Shown one piece after another: positions 11,206-24,760 of a stretch of DNA of 64,000 nucleotides (positions within the stretch are counted from its first letter, which is position 1; the number at the start of each line of letters is the position of its first letter). The notes under the pieces were generated by a model. That model was not told the DNA's origin, made no database searches, and saw only the letters and a list, made by a program, of their open reading frames with translations. Position numbers and translations under genes: made by a program. The stretch lies in NCBI RefSeq assembly GCF_958979055.1, contig NC_084893.1, positions 8,993,071-9,057,070 on the forward strand. The letters are read 5' to 3'. This DNA comes from Alnus glutinosa. Its lineage: Eukaryota; Streptophyta; Magnoliopsida; Fagales; Betulaceae.

Positions 11206-12089
11206 GTTCTGTTCTTTACTGGAGATTATATTTATAGTCCTTGTCACAGTTTGCTATCTTATGCCCACTTACGTAAACTTCCCCCATACCCAATAGAAAC
11301 ACACGGTCTTAAAAAAATGGGTCGCGTTTGAATTAAAGAGCCGGAAAATAATAATAAATAAATAAATAAAGACTTGGAAGGTTCTGATGAAGGCTCAACT
11401 TCAACCACGAATCACGATCAATCTGTAGTAGACATAAATAATTAGATTAATAAATAAATGGAATAAATTTATAATAGGTTTCTTGAAGGCTCGATTGTGG
11501 TATGTATATAAAATGGAGAAAGTGTGGTAATTGCTTTCCCATTTTAACCAATATATAATAAATCATTTTACCCAAAAACAATTTTGCATGAATAAAACTT
11601 TTCCAAAAATTTGCTACAAGTAAAAATGTTGGACCCAATTCAACTCAAGTGGAGGAGAGAATTTATTTCCGAGTAATGTTCCTCTTCACACACATTTCAC
11701 ACCGATTAACGTAGCTTATTTTAAATAACTTTCTTTTGGTTCTTTCTAAGTAGGTGACATGAAAAACCACTTAAAACACGTTACGTCAGCCGGTTAGAGG
11801 GCCGTTGGTCTTCGGGGCAATTGAAAGTTTGGGGTTTTGATAAAATCATCACCAAAGATTATTGGAAAAACGCAAGCAAAGAGATTCCATGCAAAAGGAA
11901 AGCATCGCACAGAGAGTGGCAGAGAAAAGGTTGCATGTATTGATCCTTTACAATCCAGCAGAGAACTGCAGCAGCACTTACCATAAATTATTATGCTTTG
12001 AAGCAAAAAATATATTTATATATAAATAACAGTAATAAAAGAAAAAAAAAGGGGGGGTGGGGGGGGAAAGAAAGAAGAATTAAAAGACA
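11206..12089. other. Intergenic and 3' flank of the LONGIFOLIA-like gene
   Basis: AT-rich DNA between the tRNA and the stop codon at 12,090. A G-rich stretch (two 7-8-base G runs, 12,050-12,066) lies just past the stop and may belong to the 3' UTR. No other gene supported. Confidence 0.5.
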
Positions 12090-15000
12090 CTACTTTGTAA
12101 ACAGCTGCCTACGCCTACCTGGCTTGGCCCGCGAACAAGCTGCCTCACCAATCACAATCTCATCAACTAAGTCCTTAAAAATCAACCTCTCAACATCTAA
12201 AGCCATCCCAGAGATCTCACTCCGGCAATCTGTCCAACTCCCTGATCGATGCATCGCATCCTCACACAGTATAGTACTTTTCAAACCATCCTCCTCCTCC
12301 TCCAAGCTGCACACCAACTTCTTGGCTTGAAACTGTTCTATCTCAATGCACAGTTCTTTAAGAAGCTTTTGTGCACTAACAGATTTCCTTGCAAGTTTGT
12401 CAGGCTTCCGCCATGGCTCGGGGCACATGCCAACTAAAGATAACTTTGCAACAAGAATCTCATTAACAGCATCGAATATGAGTTTTCGATGAAATTTCTC
12501 CCGGTCCGGCTTTGAATTGGCAACCTTTCCAGGACCTCTATCTTCTTTAGAAAGCATACTGCTTGCCTTGGTTTGCTCCAAAACAAAGAATAACTCAGGG
12601 TTGATGGGGTGGCCTGATGGGTGGAGCTGAAATGCCGTTAGGTCAGAGCCAAGGTCTCTGAGTAGGAGCCCTGAAGCTAACAATATTTCAGATATGTATC
12701 TGTGATCGGGATTCGTATTCTCGCATAGCGATGCTATGTAATCTGTTCTGGCTTCATCATGATTCGAGTTCAGTCGCCTAAGCTTCTGAACTAAGTGTTC
12801 AATGCTCTGTAATTTCTTGCGATTGATCTCTGAGGAAAGACCAGATCCCATGCTGTTAGATAAGGGGTTATCTGAATTATTCCATTGATCTTCACTGCGA
12901 CTGTCATTAGACTCTTGAGCACTATCACCTGTAGCACGAGTGGATATTAAAATGAGATTTGCCTTTCTCACTTTGATAAATAGAACAACAATGACAAGGA
13001 GATAACTATTAATTATCTTTTGTTCATTCTATCTCTACTTGCTGCTTCAATTTTTATGTGTTTGTGTAGTAAACTTAAACAGTGGACACATAGCAGGTAA
13101 GCAAAAGGCAAGTTTAAGGTAGGTGCTGCTGAAAAGTAGTTGGAATATGGAATGGCAAAAGTGATGACAATAAAATTACAATTATGTCAACTATTTTTTT
13201 TTTTTTTTCCTGTTCTCAATATTTTTCATTACCCTGTTCTTTATTCTTTTCCCATATTTTCTCCTCTCAAACTAAGAAAATAAGTGTCAGAAAAATATAT
13301 ATGGAAACAACACTCAGGTAGCTTTTTCAGGAATTCCCCTTCTTGTCTAAACTTTATACATAATTAACTTGCCAAATCTATAACAAATATTTTCATACGT
13401 GCTATGCATACATAACCTATTGCCTGACTGCCAAATAGATAATTTGTCAGTCAAACATAAACTTTTTTCATAAGTTAAAGAATTTCTTTAAAAACTAACG
13501 GGCGCACTCAAGTAAATAGGAAGTATAAAAGATAAAAACTTGAGCAGAAAAAGATAAAAGATATAAAATAATAATAATAATAAAAGTCATAAAAACTAGA
13601 AATGTGAAAGCAATCATAAATAGCTATCCATTGAAACAGGATATGGAAAAATAAGGTCTTTATCACCGCAACCGTCTTCTCACTATCTTCAAAGCTCCGG
13701 TAATTTCTTTCTCTCCATATGCACCACATCAAACGGAGCAAAATCATCTTTCACAGAGCCTCACTTCGAGGATTACAGATCTTTCTTCTCCAACAAGCAA
13801 GTAGATCTCTTATCCGACTAGGCATGACCCACATTAAGTCACATAACCCGAAGATAGAGCACCATAATACACTAGCAATCTTGCAATGGAGTAAAAGATG
13901 GTCAACGGTTTCCCCACATTTCTTACACATGCAGCACCAATCTAATACAATGATTCTCCGCTTTCTAAAGTTGTCCATTGTAAAGATCTTACCTAAAGCG
14001 GCCGACCAAGCGAAGAAAGCCACTCTCAAAGGGGCCTTACTCTGCCAAATATACCTCCTAGGGAATAGATTACTGCCATGGAGGATTAACACATTATAGA
14101 ACAATTTTACATCAAACAACCCTTTCTTGGAGGGGTTCCAATAAAGCTTGTCAACACCATCTTGCTCCAGTTTAATGGAATTCAGCTAATTGAAAAACAA
14201 GGAGAAGAATTCCAACTCCCAATCATGTGCCGCTCTAACAAAATTAATGTGCCAGTGAAGGGAGCCATTAAAGGAATGAAGATGAGCTGCCACGGAAGCA
14301 TCCCTAAGGCAAGCAATGCTATACAACTCAAGAAATGCAGCCTTAAGAAGTCGTTCTCCACACCACAAGTCATGCCAAAAAATAATCTTGCAAGAGAAAT
14401 CATCCTGCCCAAAGCCTCCATCACAATGAGAAATAGCTGTGGAGACAAAGGATCCCCTTGTCTCAAGCCACATGAACTACTTAAAAAACCAATGGGAGAG
14501 CCATTTACCAACACAGAAAAACGCACTAATGAGACACAACAGGCAATCCAAGACCATTTTCCCCTAATTAAAATGATTATAAGCTTTTTCTAAGTCTAAT
14601 TTGCAAAGCACCCCGCCAACTAAATTGCTCTATATACAAGTTTCCGTAAAACTAGATAATGTGTTCGCTAATCTCCATTCAGTTGGTAGAAATTGTATCA
14701 TCAACTAATAAAGAATCAAAAGAGTTCTTTCTTCTATTGGAATTGGTCATTTTGTGAAAAAGTCCATGCACTTATCACCCTCCCTTAACCACAAGGCACT
14801 AGATTGTTGCCTCCAACTCACCTCCTCCATGAGAGTAGAGCTCTCTATCTCACTTCACACCTTTGGCTTTTTCAATCTCTCCTCATCACCTAATGCCCTC
14901 TCTTCTTCAGAGATTTCAAGAACTTGTGACTCTTCCCAGAGGATCTTTTTCTTCCTCCCTACATTGCCAATCACCTCCTCATTCCATATTCTTAAATCAG

Positions 15001-18000
15001 CTTTCAAAACCTTGAGCTTGCGAGCCAAAATGAAGCTCGGCAAGCCTTGGAAGTGATGAAAGCCCCAGAATTGTCTCACCTTATCCACAAGACCCTCGGA
15101 CTTTAGCCACATGTTTTCAAATTTGAAGTATCTACCACCCCCTTGAAAGTCACCACAGTCGAGAAGGATCGGGAAGTGGCCAAGCATAGTCTAGGAAGCC
15201 TCTTTTGGGACAGAAGAAAACTGGGCTTCGCAAACTGGAGAAACAAGAAATCTATCAATCCTGGACCAAAGAGGGTGAATCCCAATTATTCGACCAAGTA
15301 AACTTTCCGCCAACAAGAGGGAGGTCCATCAAGCCATGGTAAAAAATGAAATCAACCCCCAATCTCTCACTAGGAAAGCGGGTGATGTTAAAAGCCCTCC
15401 CAATGCACTAAGGAAAGTTCCACCAACTGAGTAAACTAGCCAATTCATCTCAAAGAAACCTTCCATCCCCATCAGAATTAGGGCCATAAATACCTGCAAA
15501 AGCCCAAGAGAAGTAATCCTCAACGTTTCTAAACAAAATAGCCAAGGTGAACTCCCCCACACACTCGTCTATTTTTTCCACCACCCTCCTATCCCACATA
15601 ATTAAAATGCCACCGAAAGCCCCTCTAGAGTCCAAACAACACCAATCCACATAATGGCAACCCCACAAACTACGCACTACACTACAAGACATGACCTCCA
15701 GCTTAGTTTCTTGAAAACATACAATATCAACTTTCCACTCTCTAAGTAAGTTCCTCACCCTTAGGCATTTATCTTCATCATTCAACCCTCTCACATTCCA
15801 AGATAATATTTAGGCTTCATTAAAAACTGAGAAAACCCTCTCCATTTCCATGACTTAACTCTCAAATTTTGAGTCAAAACTAATAGGGCATTCCAATCTT
15901 TTTAACTCCCTATTACCTTTGCTGCCAAGTTTAGAATTGGAAACTGAAACCTTTTGAAGACAACCCGCCTCATAATTTTCAAAATTGCCATAAATTGTTC
16001 CTCCAAACCCACACACAAAACCCCCACAAGATGATGGATTTCCTTCACTCTTTGCAAAACCCAATCTGAATACTCCAACCTTGATCGCCTTGGCGAAGGT
16101 GGCATGTAAACCTCCTAATGTAGTTTTCAACTCAGAAAAGTATTCCCCACATCCCACCAAATCATCCCACCACAACAGGGGAATAGGATCTTAGGGGAGT
16201 ACACAACGAGGCTTCCTCCTTGTTGAAAAGATCCACGTCCCAGCAAGAAGCCGAGGAGTTCCTTCCCCCTTATCACCAGTGTTGGGAATAACTTCACACA
16301 GACCGGCTCATCTAAAGAATCATGGGCCTTCGAGCCATAAATTGTTCCTCCAAAGAATCATGGGCCTGGGGTATGGGACTATTTATAGGCAAAGATGTAG
16401 AGGTCAACCTGAATTAGATTTCCTGCTCCTAGACGGAATTCATGTGCATTGAGTATTATTTTCTCACAAAAGCTAATTCAGGCATCAGAGCGAAACCCCT
16501 AGAAGGGTCTTTAGTTTTAATTGTTTTGTAGATTATTGGGAAGTGTGAAGAACTTCGAAGAATGTGCAGTTCACATCGTACCGAAAATTGTACCAACAAT
16601 TTGGGACCGGAAACCCGTTGATGTCACTTCTTTTACAAGAAGGAGGCGAGGAGAAAACCCTATCAAAAAAACGAGGAGATCAGCACCTGGAAGACAACCT
16701 TGCAGAGAAAACAAGGATGAAAGAAAACCCTAAGGCAAATCCAATGAAACAACCCTGCGGAGACAACAAGTATGAGAGAAAACCCTAAGGCGAATCCCTG
16801 CAGAGAAAACAAGCATTGGAGAAAACCCTAAGGTAAATCCAGAGAGACAATCCTGCAGAGAAAACAAGAAAGGGAGACGACCCTCGGTTTTGCAAGGTAG
16901 TAGGTTTTAAGGAGGTAGCTATCCCTGGAGGCAGGGAGAAAACCCTAAGAAAAAACAAGAAAGTAATGGGGGGGTTGGATTTAACCCTCGAGTTTACAGT
17001 TTTCAGACACGAAAAGAGCATCGTAAGAAGGATCCAAGCCTCGGGTTTCCCAAGACCTAAAATTCTCATTATTCAAGCACGCTTCAAATAAGAAAATTGG
17101 GAGGTAACTGTTGGGAATAATTCCACTCAGACCGGCCCATCTAAAGAATCATGTGTCTTTGCCCTTCGGGTCAGTACCGGCCCAAGGAGGAGACAGCAAG
17201 ACTCCTGCGAAGTCATATCCCGGGAAATAGACATTAAGCAGCCGAGACAGCAGGACTCTCGAGAAGTCCTATCCCGAGAGTTAGACACTAAGCAGCTATT
17301 CCCGAGGATACGCGACTAGAGGTATATCCTTATTGGGTCCCGGGAATGCAGACAACTTGGGACCGATCAGGGCCTTAAAGGTTTTGATCAGAGTGGAACG
17401 TTAGAGGCGAGCCTAAAATTATCACCCAAAAGTTCCCTACTCAAACCGACTCCACCAGCGGATGATTTGTGATTTCCTTCATTCCCAGGCGCAAGCTCAG
17501 ACATACCTCGCCCAGTTGCAGTTTATCTCCTCAGAGCAGACACCTTGGGATTACCAAATAAGGCCTTCAACAATGAGGATTTGGCCATAATGATCCTCGG
17601 TCCCGCAAGCAACTTATTCCCCCACTCCACCCCCACTAGAGGCCTTAACACCAACGAAGTCTGACTATTGACCGTGTCTGACGCTAAGCAGCAGCCGGAA
17701 TGAAGCCCACCTTACCCACCATCATATTGCGGCAGGAAGAAATGCAAAACTAGATGTAGCTCCGAGGTGTGGGACCTCCAGCCTCTACCATCTCTCCCTT
17801 CAGTAGAATGAAGCCCCTCAGTCTACCTGGCCCATACTCCATCACCACCAAGAACCGCCCATGCTTATTGGAGCAACGCTGGGCAAGAAGAGCTAGGAAA
17901 CCAACTCTGGAACGTCTCCAAAAAGCCTTCGTCCCCTCCTCTAGAACCAACTCCTCAACGGTGGCTACCAACCAAGAAAAATTAACTTTTCTTAAGCATA

Positions 18001-21000
18001 AGGACCTCTCAACAATCCTACACACTGGAGACCTACCCTCCACCACCAACTTAAACAATTTGGACTCAATACGACACCACCTTGACAACCCGATACGAGA
18101 AGAGAAATGTTCGAACGCGCCGACAAGAGAGAGAGTTCTGTTTAGTAGACCAATAATATATATCAATTAACCTTGCAAGGATACTTCAAACATAAACTCG
18201 TCAGGCAAAAACTTTAACTCTAACAAAACTGCATGCAAGGAGAGGTTCTGAAATTTGTCTTCAAGTGAATCATGCAGAATTATACCCCCTCCTGTAGGTC
18301 GTTTCTTTTAGACAGGACAGCCAAATATTCTAATTTCCCAAACAGCTTCTTGAGTGAAGAATTCTTAGCCCTTTGAAATGAGATCAAGATGGATGACAGT
18401 ATTTTAATATTTTCGCCAATCCTGTGGTGATTTGAATTTTCCAAAAAAAAAAAAAAAAAAAAGGATAAGAAAGAAAAGAGAAGCATGTGTTCTAAGATTT
18501 CCATCAAAGTCAGCATGTGGAATTTAGTCATTAGATCACCAATACTCAATTTCTAATTAGCATAGTTGTGCAATATCCAAGTGAAATTTTTGGGTGACAG
18601 AAACTTCACCTTTGAGGGCATTTGGTATCTGCTTTATGGGAGATAGTTCATCATCTCTGTATACCGATGCATCAAGAACAGAGACAGGGCTTGGATGTTC
18701 TGGGGCAACAGTTGCAAGTTCTGCCAATGACCCATCTTCATCCAACCTAGAGGTTGATTTCTGAAAGAAGCAAAACAGTACAAGTCATTCGTCTGAAGAA
18801 AGAAAATTTCACATGTAAACTAAATTATCAATGTACTTTAATGGAAGAGAAGATCTAAAGCACCAACTTTCTGCATTGAGCCAGAAGCCAAGTACTCGAC
18901 AGCCTTCATGGATGGACTCTGGCTTCCATTTATCTCAATGGATTGTTCAGTACTGTTGACTTCAATGTCTATCTTTGAGTCTACGACAATATTACCATCC
19001 GACTGCACAGATATGTCATCTCCTTGGCAACTCAAACTCCGTGATTCGTAACTTAGCTCACTCGATTGGTCATCACTGAGCTGCAAGTTATAAGATTTTG
19101 GTCTGACTCTTTCACCTGGGGAACCTGAGTCTTTTAGGTGCCGGTTGGATTGTCTTCTGGGTTTGTTTGAATCAGATGGAGGTGTAGGTGGGCGAGATCG
19201 CTTCTCCAACTCAAGCTTCTTCTGTTGCAGTCTCGGGCTTACAGATCCAGTGATCTTTTCTGAACTTGCAGAGTTTTCTTTTGGTGATAGTTGAGACCTA
19301 GACGAAGATTGCACTGATCTCATATTTCGGCCACTGGCTTTTTTATCAGTGGAACTGACAGAAGAGTTCCTGCGACTGTTTTTAGGAGATTGATCTTTAG
19401 CTGTTTGGCTATTAATTGAACCCCTTTTAGAATCTGCAAATCCAAAACTCGGGATTTTATGGAGACTAGAAATATCATCAATTGGAATTACAGAGGAGGC
19501 AGGAATACCAGATCTTTCAACAAGTTTAGCTGGTTTCATGATCACAATAGGGGACTCAAAAGTCCTCGAGGAATTAGATCCCCTACTAAGGGAAGCAACA
19601 ACATGGTTTCTCTGTGGGTTTTGTCGGCCTAGGGATTTTGAGTTTTGATTGGAACCAATGCATTTTGGTTCAGTGTCTGTTTGAATTTCAAAATTTTCTG
19701 CTTGTTCTTCCATTTTGGTCTCTAACAGGCCCTTTGCTTGCATTGCTTCTAGTATCTGTTTAAGAGCTCTGAGATCCTTTCCAGATTGTTTAAATTCAAG
19801 ATCTTTCAACCTCTTCTCAATCTCACTATAAACAGAGCTGAAGGAGTTTGGTGCCCTTGGTGGACCTTTTACAGGCCTGAAAGCTGGTTTCTGAGAAACT
19901 TGATTTCCATACAGCTGCTTCCACGGAGCTGCTTCAATTGGAAACCTTGAACTTGAAATGGGTTTCATGACAAAATCAGGATTCCTCCAGCGTGGGGATG
20001 TTGGGTCTTTTGATGAATTTCTGGGTGACTTAGAATTTCTGATTGCCCTGTTAATCTCATTTGTTTTTAATGATCTTGAGAAGTGATCGGCATCTTCAAC
20101 TGCGTAGGTTTTGATCAAAAGCAATTGACTATCGTTAGCCAGGGCAGAATCTGGCAAGGTTTCCAAGCCCATCAACTTTGCTACAACACTAGGAGGCCGC
20201 TTCTGAGTTGCTGATGATTGTGGTAGATTATGAGCTTTGTCCTTTAAGTTGCCCCCATTTTGAAAGTTTTTTGTGAGCTGATTTGGTCTTGAATCAGAGT
20301 TCGAATTCCGCAATGAACATTCCCTACCGTCCAGTGAAAGTCTGGGCAGCTCTTTATGCTTTGTGGTGGATTTGAGGTTTTCTCGTGATTCAAAGGATAA
20401 GCGATTTAGCTCTCTCCCATCATAAGAAAACCTTGGAGCATCCCTTGAAATTGAGGACCATGCGCCATCTTTCGATTCATATGATGATATCGGAAGTTCC
20501 TTAGCTTCATTGTAATTCCAAGGTGCTTCTCGAAGTTTAGCAAGAACTTTTAGAGACTCTTTCAGATCAACAGGCGCATTTTGCTTCATGTTAACCCCAA
20601 CTCCACAAGATCCATCCACAGATTTGGGCAGCTGTAAAGGCCTTGGGGAGTCTCTACGCTTTAAGGCACGACCAACAGCTTCCTCTTTGGTTGTAGTTTT
20701 AATTGATAGTCCTCTGGCTTCTCTATACATAGAGTCCTTGACCACATCCCGAAGATCAAGGGACTGTCTCCCCAGATGTGGAGAGGTACTAGGTTGGTTT
20801 ATCACTGGATCCCTTGAGGGAGTTTCAGGAAAAATGATTCGGTCAGAGGAGGTTTCAGGTTGAGCTGTTTTGTTAAAGTCCAGAGATGACAAATTAGATG
20901 AACAAGTGGATGAGAAAGAGGCTCTTGATGATTCTGTAGAAATTCTTTGTTTCTCGCTCCCATTCCTGTTTAAATTTATTTCCTGCAAGCACAAGCGGTA

Positions 21001-22340
21001 GTGCATAAATTATAGAACCATGCAGAACCAGTTGGATGATGGAGACATATGAAAGACTTGAAAATATGTTTGTTTCCCTCAAAAAAAAAAAAAAAAAAAA
21101 AAAAGTACGGAAATTATTCAGAGCCACAAGTTTTTCTATTTAGAGTTGATCAGTGAGAAGAAGAAGCAGTAAGGGCAAGATATTAAAATCAATGTAATAT
21201 TAACATGTTCATAAAAGCCACTTTCCAGAGTTAATTCAATGTAAATAAGATTCAACAAATGAATCACGGGCGATTTAACACCCATTAAATCCGCTTATGT
21301 ATATAGTTGAGGAAAATGAATATAGACTTGAGTCCTGATCTCGAACAAGAAAACTTCTGAGCATTGGTCAAAACAGGTGGCATAATGGAGTATAAAAAAA
21401 GAAGAAAAGCTTACTGTTGCTGTCTGTTGATGGTATACGTTATAAGACTCTCTTTCGAGGCTACCATTGTTGAAGTGTGAATTACCTATCAAAGAAACAG
21501 AAGCATTATATTTATAGGCTGCATTATGGATGACTTGATTTTCGAGCTGCAAAAAAACCACAAGATATATGCTAACAGGATAAAACAATGGGAAATAAAG
21601 TGTTAACACGCCTGATCAGGAGCCCAAAACTATGGGAATATACCATTCTCTAGAATCTAGATTTGATCAAAATAGGTAAGCTTTAAAATATGAACTTTGA
21701 TCAGCTTCATGAAATAAACACTGCTGAGGATATTTATCTGCATTCATCTGTGGACAGATGAGTAATAGCTGAAATGAGGACAATTAGCAAGACCATTGGC
21801 CAATGGCCATGTTTTAAAAAACCCTTGAACTATACATGCGTACATACATAATCATCTATGTAATATGTTTAAGCGCACATGCACATACACAAGGAGCAGA
21901 AATCAATGACGGGCAACATGACATGTGAATCAGATTAAAAGAGGGGGGAAAGAATGAAAAAACCTAACAGAACCAGATCATAAGAGGAAAAATATGAAAA
22001 ACCAAAAGATAGAAAAAACAATTGTTCAGATGCCACTAATGAATCAAATAAAACAACACAGATAGAAGATCAGCTCCATATATGCTGATGCAATCAGTGA
22101 AAAGTAATAGATTTTAACAAATTAAAGAGATTCAGCAATGCCCATATGTGAAATAACTAGCAGTAGTAATTAAGCAATAGCAAGCTAGAGAATACCTGGA
22201 GGAAGCCTCTTGTGGCTAATACGCCTGCCATGGAGGGTATTGGGACGATCAAAGAGTTGAAATATCCCAGTCATGCATCCTATTTGCCTCTGCAAATCTG
22301 GGTTGTCATCTGCTAGAGAATGTAAAAGCTTTGCAGCCAT
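12090..22340 (-). CDS. LONGIFOLIA-type TON1-recruiting-motif (TRM) protein
   Basis: Spliced model of 1106 aa with coding exons 22340-22196, 21485-21415, 20982-18868, 18760-18610 and 12928-12090. All joins are GT-AG and keep phase. The start [17 protein letters not shown] is the conserved LONGIFOLIA N-terminus. Residues around 336-344 read VVAKLMGLE, the core of the DUF3741-type motif. Exon 4 carries [12 protein letters not shown]. Exon 5 is a DUF4378-type C-terminal domain (about 865-1090) ending in GRRRQLF, like the C-terminal TRM motif that recruits TON1. The middle is Ser/Arg/Lys-rich and probably disordered. In Arabidopsis, LNG proteins associate with microtubules and promote longitudinal cell expansion; Arabidopsis LNG1/LNG2 are near 900 aa, so this copy is somewhat longer. 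A non-coding first exon at about 23,340-23,170 is likely: GAAG|GTACTG is a good donor, and TTAG at 22,359-22,358 would join 17 bases before the ATG. Intron 4 is 5.7 kb because of nested retroelements. Confidence 0.9.
13450..18170 (-). mobile_element. Degenerate L1-type LINE, interrupted, in intron 4 of the LONGIFOLIA-like gene
   Basis: Reading along the minus strand: an N-terminal ORF segment at 18166-17750 ([17 protein letters not shown] is typical of plant LINE leading domains). Next comes an insertion (16,280 to about 17,745), then the linker 16175-15855 and an endonuclease at 15794-15329 ([31 protein letters not shown]). Then come the post-endonuclease region 15187-14855, a reverse-transcriptase fragment 14526-14182 ([13 protein letters not shown]) and a zf-RVT domain 14119-13751 ([19 protein letters not shown]). 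The order is that of an L1 ORF2. Spacing is too short and frames are broken, and the catalytic FxDD part of RT was not found, so it is dead. It lies in the same orientation as the host gene, within the intron. Confidence 0.85.
16280..17745 (+). mobile_element. LTR-type insertion nested in the LINE (degenerate)
   Basis: TGTTGGGAATAA begins at 16,280 and again at 17,109. About 45 bp after each start are similar (CAGACCGGCYCATCTAAAGAATCATG). The second copy is preceded by a purine-rich tract (GAAAATTGGGAGG), as expected before a 3' LTR. The first copy contains TATTTATAGG, a TATA-like element, and may end near ACCAACA at about 16,602. Internal DNA has four degenerate 50-60-bp repeats (GAGAAAACCCTAAGGC..., 16,650-16,870). 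At 17,190-17,300 a second pair of repeats (CCCGGGAAATAGACATTAAGCAG versus CCCGAGAGTTAGACACTAAGCAG) is seen. No gag or pol protein is recognisable, so it would be non-autonomous or decayed. The right border is approximate, placed where LINE protein resumes. Confidence 0.45.
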
Positions 22341-23363
22341 CTCCACCTCTCTCCTCGCTAACACAATTAAATACACCTACTTCTTAAACTTCCAACATCC
22401 TTTCTTCAAATAAGAGAATTACAGCAATTCAGCCTCCATCGATGTGAAATGAATCTGAACCTCATACATGTCTGAACCAGTGTTTGCAGTTCTCAAATTA
22501 TGAGATATCTAAGCAATTCTCCGGTGACCCAATCAAGAATCAAAGATTTCAGACACCTCACAGTCCACAGACCTTTTATACCCCTGATTCAACTCCAGCT
22601 TGAGTACAAATAAGATCTAAACCATATCCTACCTCTTCCTTCGCCCTTCAAAATGTGCAAAGCACAAAGGAGAATTTGAGCTCTTGTCAACCCTATTAGT
22701 ATTAATCATAAGAAAACAAACCTTTCCTCAATCATGAAATTCCAACTGCAGCATTCCAAGAGGCGCAAATGACCACAAGTCCAAATTACTCTCTGAAAAC
22801 CAACCTTCTCCAGCTAAATGCAGCTCAAAAACAATAAATTATGGCTTCAACGGATACCTACCAGATCAAAACTGCCCTTTTGCAATCAAAACTCCAATCC
22901 GAGAAAGTTCGCTAGTATAATACCCTTTTCAGAGTTTTCTCCCAAATCTCAATTTGTTGTAAGAATCAAATAATGAAAAGCAAATAACATACCCAGAAAG
23001 CCAAATCAAATCTAATCAGTAACGTGAAAGAAAGCTTATTGGCTTCCACAGAACAAACCAGACAATGCCTTGTAACCATAAAAGGGCCAAAAGAAAAGGA
23101 GGGGACCCAACAGGACCCAAAACCCTTTACAATAATCACACAACACCAATAGTTATTAGCAACAGTACCTTCAACTGCCCGAAAACAAACAAAACTAATA
23201 CCAACACAAACACAAGCCGGAAAAGGAATCTCTGCAGATCCAAGAGGAGATTTTTCTTGAGAGAACAAGTGGACAGACAGCCAGAAGAGATAGGAAGGTT
23301 GGTTGTTTGTGAAATTGTGTAAACCAACTGGTGTGAGGTAAACAGTTGGCAATTTCTTTTTTA

Positions 23364-23370
<7 letters not shown>
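22341..23370 (-). promoter_or_regulatory. Likely 5' UTR, UTR intron and proximal promoter of the LONGIFOLIA-like gene
   Basis: Pyrimidine-rich leader-like sequence on the minus strand (TTCCTATCTCTTCTGGCTGTC and beyond) ends at a good donor near 23,169. An acceptor lies 17 bases upstream of the start codon. I infer a split 5' UTR with an approximately 0.8-kb intron, a common arrangement. No TATA box was singled out. Confidence 0.45.

Positions 23371-23406
<36 letters not shown>
23371..23406. repeat. (GA)n microsatellite
   Basis: About 18 GA units. On the minus strand it is a (CT)n tract immediately upstream of the proposed LONGIFOLIA-like leader, where plant genes often carry CT-rich promoter or UTR tracts. 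Confidence 0.9.
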
Positions 23407-23409
<3 letters not shown>

Positions 23410-24600
23410 TGTGGGTCAGATGTCCTCCAGGCCCTATCTCAAACATCCATGTGGGATGAGCATGCGAGTGGGGTCCGGAAGGTGTCTGCATGTGCATGTG
23501 AATTTGTCAGGAAAGTGGAAACACAGCGTGAGTGGATTTATGTACTGGAAAACTAGAAATGAGGAAGAAAAAGCAACCCTGCAAATCCAAGTGCCCTTTT
23601 TTAAACACCCATATCATTTACCTTATCATCTTGTTGTGCTATGATAGGTGGCCGAACGGTTCAAAATCAACAATTCAGACAAATAATTATCGTAAAATCT
23701 CAGTTTCAGGGAACGAGCCTGCATTCAGCTGACTTTCACATTGACTATTTGTATCATAGACACCCAACAAAAGAAAAAAAGAGCAATAATGCAATAATTA
23801 TAGAAAATGAATAAAATCTCTGTATGAATGGGTGGCAGCTGGTATATATCCACGTATACAAATACTTGAATAATGTCAACTTGGGCAAGCAATTCCGATC
23901 ACAAACACAAGAAGGTGGTTGAGATACCTTCATCATCAGTAATGAAATCCGTCCTCCATGGCCGGAAAATGTACAAATCAGGCTAATTGAATGCACTGCA
24001 TATTGATGGAGCATGTTGTTTTAATAGCCTATATATGCTTCTCACATACTTTTTTAATATTTTTTTTATAATATATTTATTAATAAAAAAATATGTACTT
24101 CTTACATGTCTAAATGACACATGTCAGTCTTATATATGGATTATATGAAATTTCTTACAAACCAATTTATAGGAAATTTTTGTACTTTTTTTAATATTAT
24201 TTTTTGCATTGAATGCTTTAAAAGATTTGGCTTGAGTTGAGTTGTATTTAATGCATTGAATGCTTTTAGTAGGTAGCTTTATTAGTAAAAAAATGTATTT
24301 ATTTAAAGAAAAGAAACATTTAGAGAATTTGTTATTTAATATCTTTAAAAAGTTACGATAAATGGCTTCTTTTCTTTTTTCTTTTTTTTCTTATCATTGA
24401 TATTTGCCACTTAAAAAAAAAAAATCATTGATGTTTGCCGAATTTCCTTATTGTATAGGCACAATTTTACATAATATTTATTTATTTATTTAATATATTG
24501 GCTACAATAGGCCAAATTAAGGAGTTAGACTAGCTATATTAAAAATTGAATGAAAACAGCGCGAACATGGAGGCCATTATCCCCAAGGCCAAAAAGTCTC
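23407..24600. other. Intergenic, nothing recognised
   Basis: Upstream flank of the LONGIFOLIA-like gene, becoming very A/T-rich after 24,000. No supported gene or element ends. Confidence 0.5.
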
Positions 24601-24611
24601 AACTCACATTT

Positions 24612-24760
24612 AAATAATGGGCAATGATAAATGCATCAAGTACACAATTTCAAGGTACATTGAGATAGGATTCACATGAGAGTGGGTCTCATCCTAATAT
24701 GCTTTGGAGTTATACATTTGTAGTGCACTTGTTGTAATTTTAGCATCTCTTAAATATAAT
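24612..24760. repeat. Degenerate copy of the GCAC...GTGC hairpin family
   Basis: CAATGATAAATGCATCAAGTACACAATTTCAAGGTACATTG and a right half ending AGTGCACTTGTTGTAATTTTAG resemble the better-preserved hairpin at 36,440-36,550 in order and end sequence. Pairing of the arms is weaker here. Confidence 0.4.

Noticed and set aside
14162..14593. 143-codon plus-strand ORF in the LONGIFOLIA-like intron
   Set aside because: Antisense shadow of the LINE reverse-transcriptase fragment.
20588..20863. Plus-strand ORF opposite the LONGIFOLIA-like exon 3
   Set aside because: Shadow of the coding strand; no domain.
23411..23732. Overlapping plus-strand ORFs near the (GA)n tract
   Set aside because: No domain, no splice support; position suggests LONGIFOLIA-like promoter DNA.
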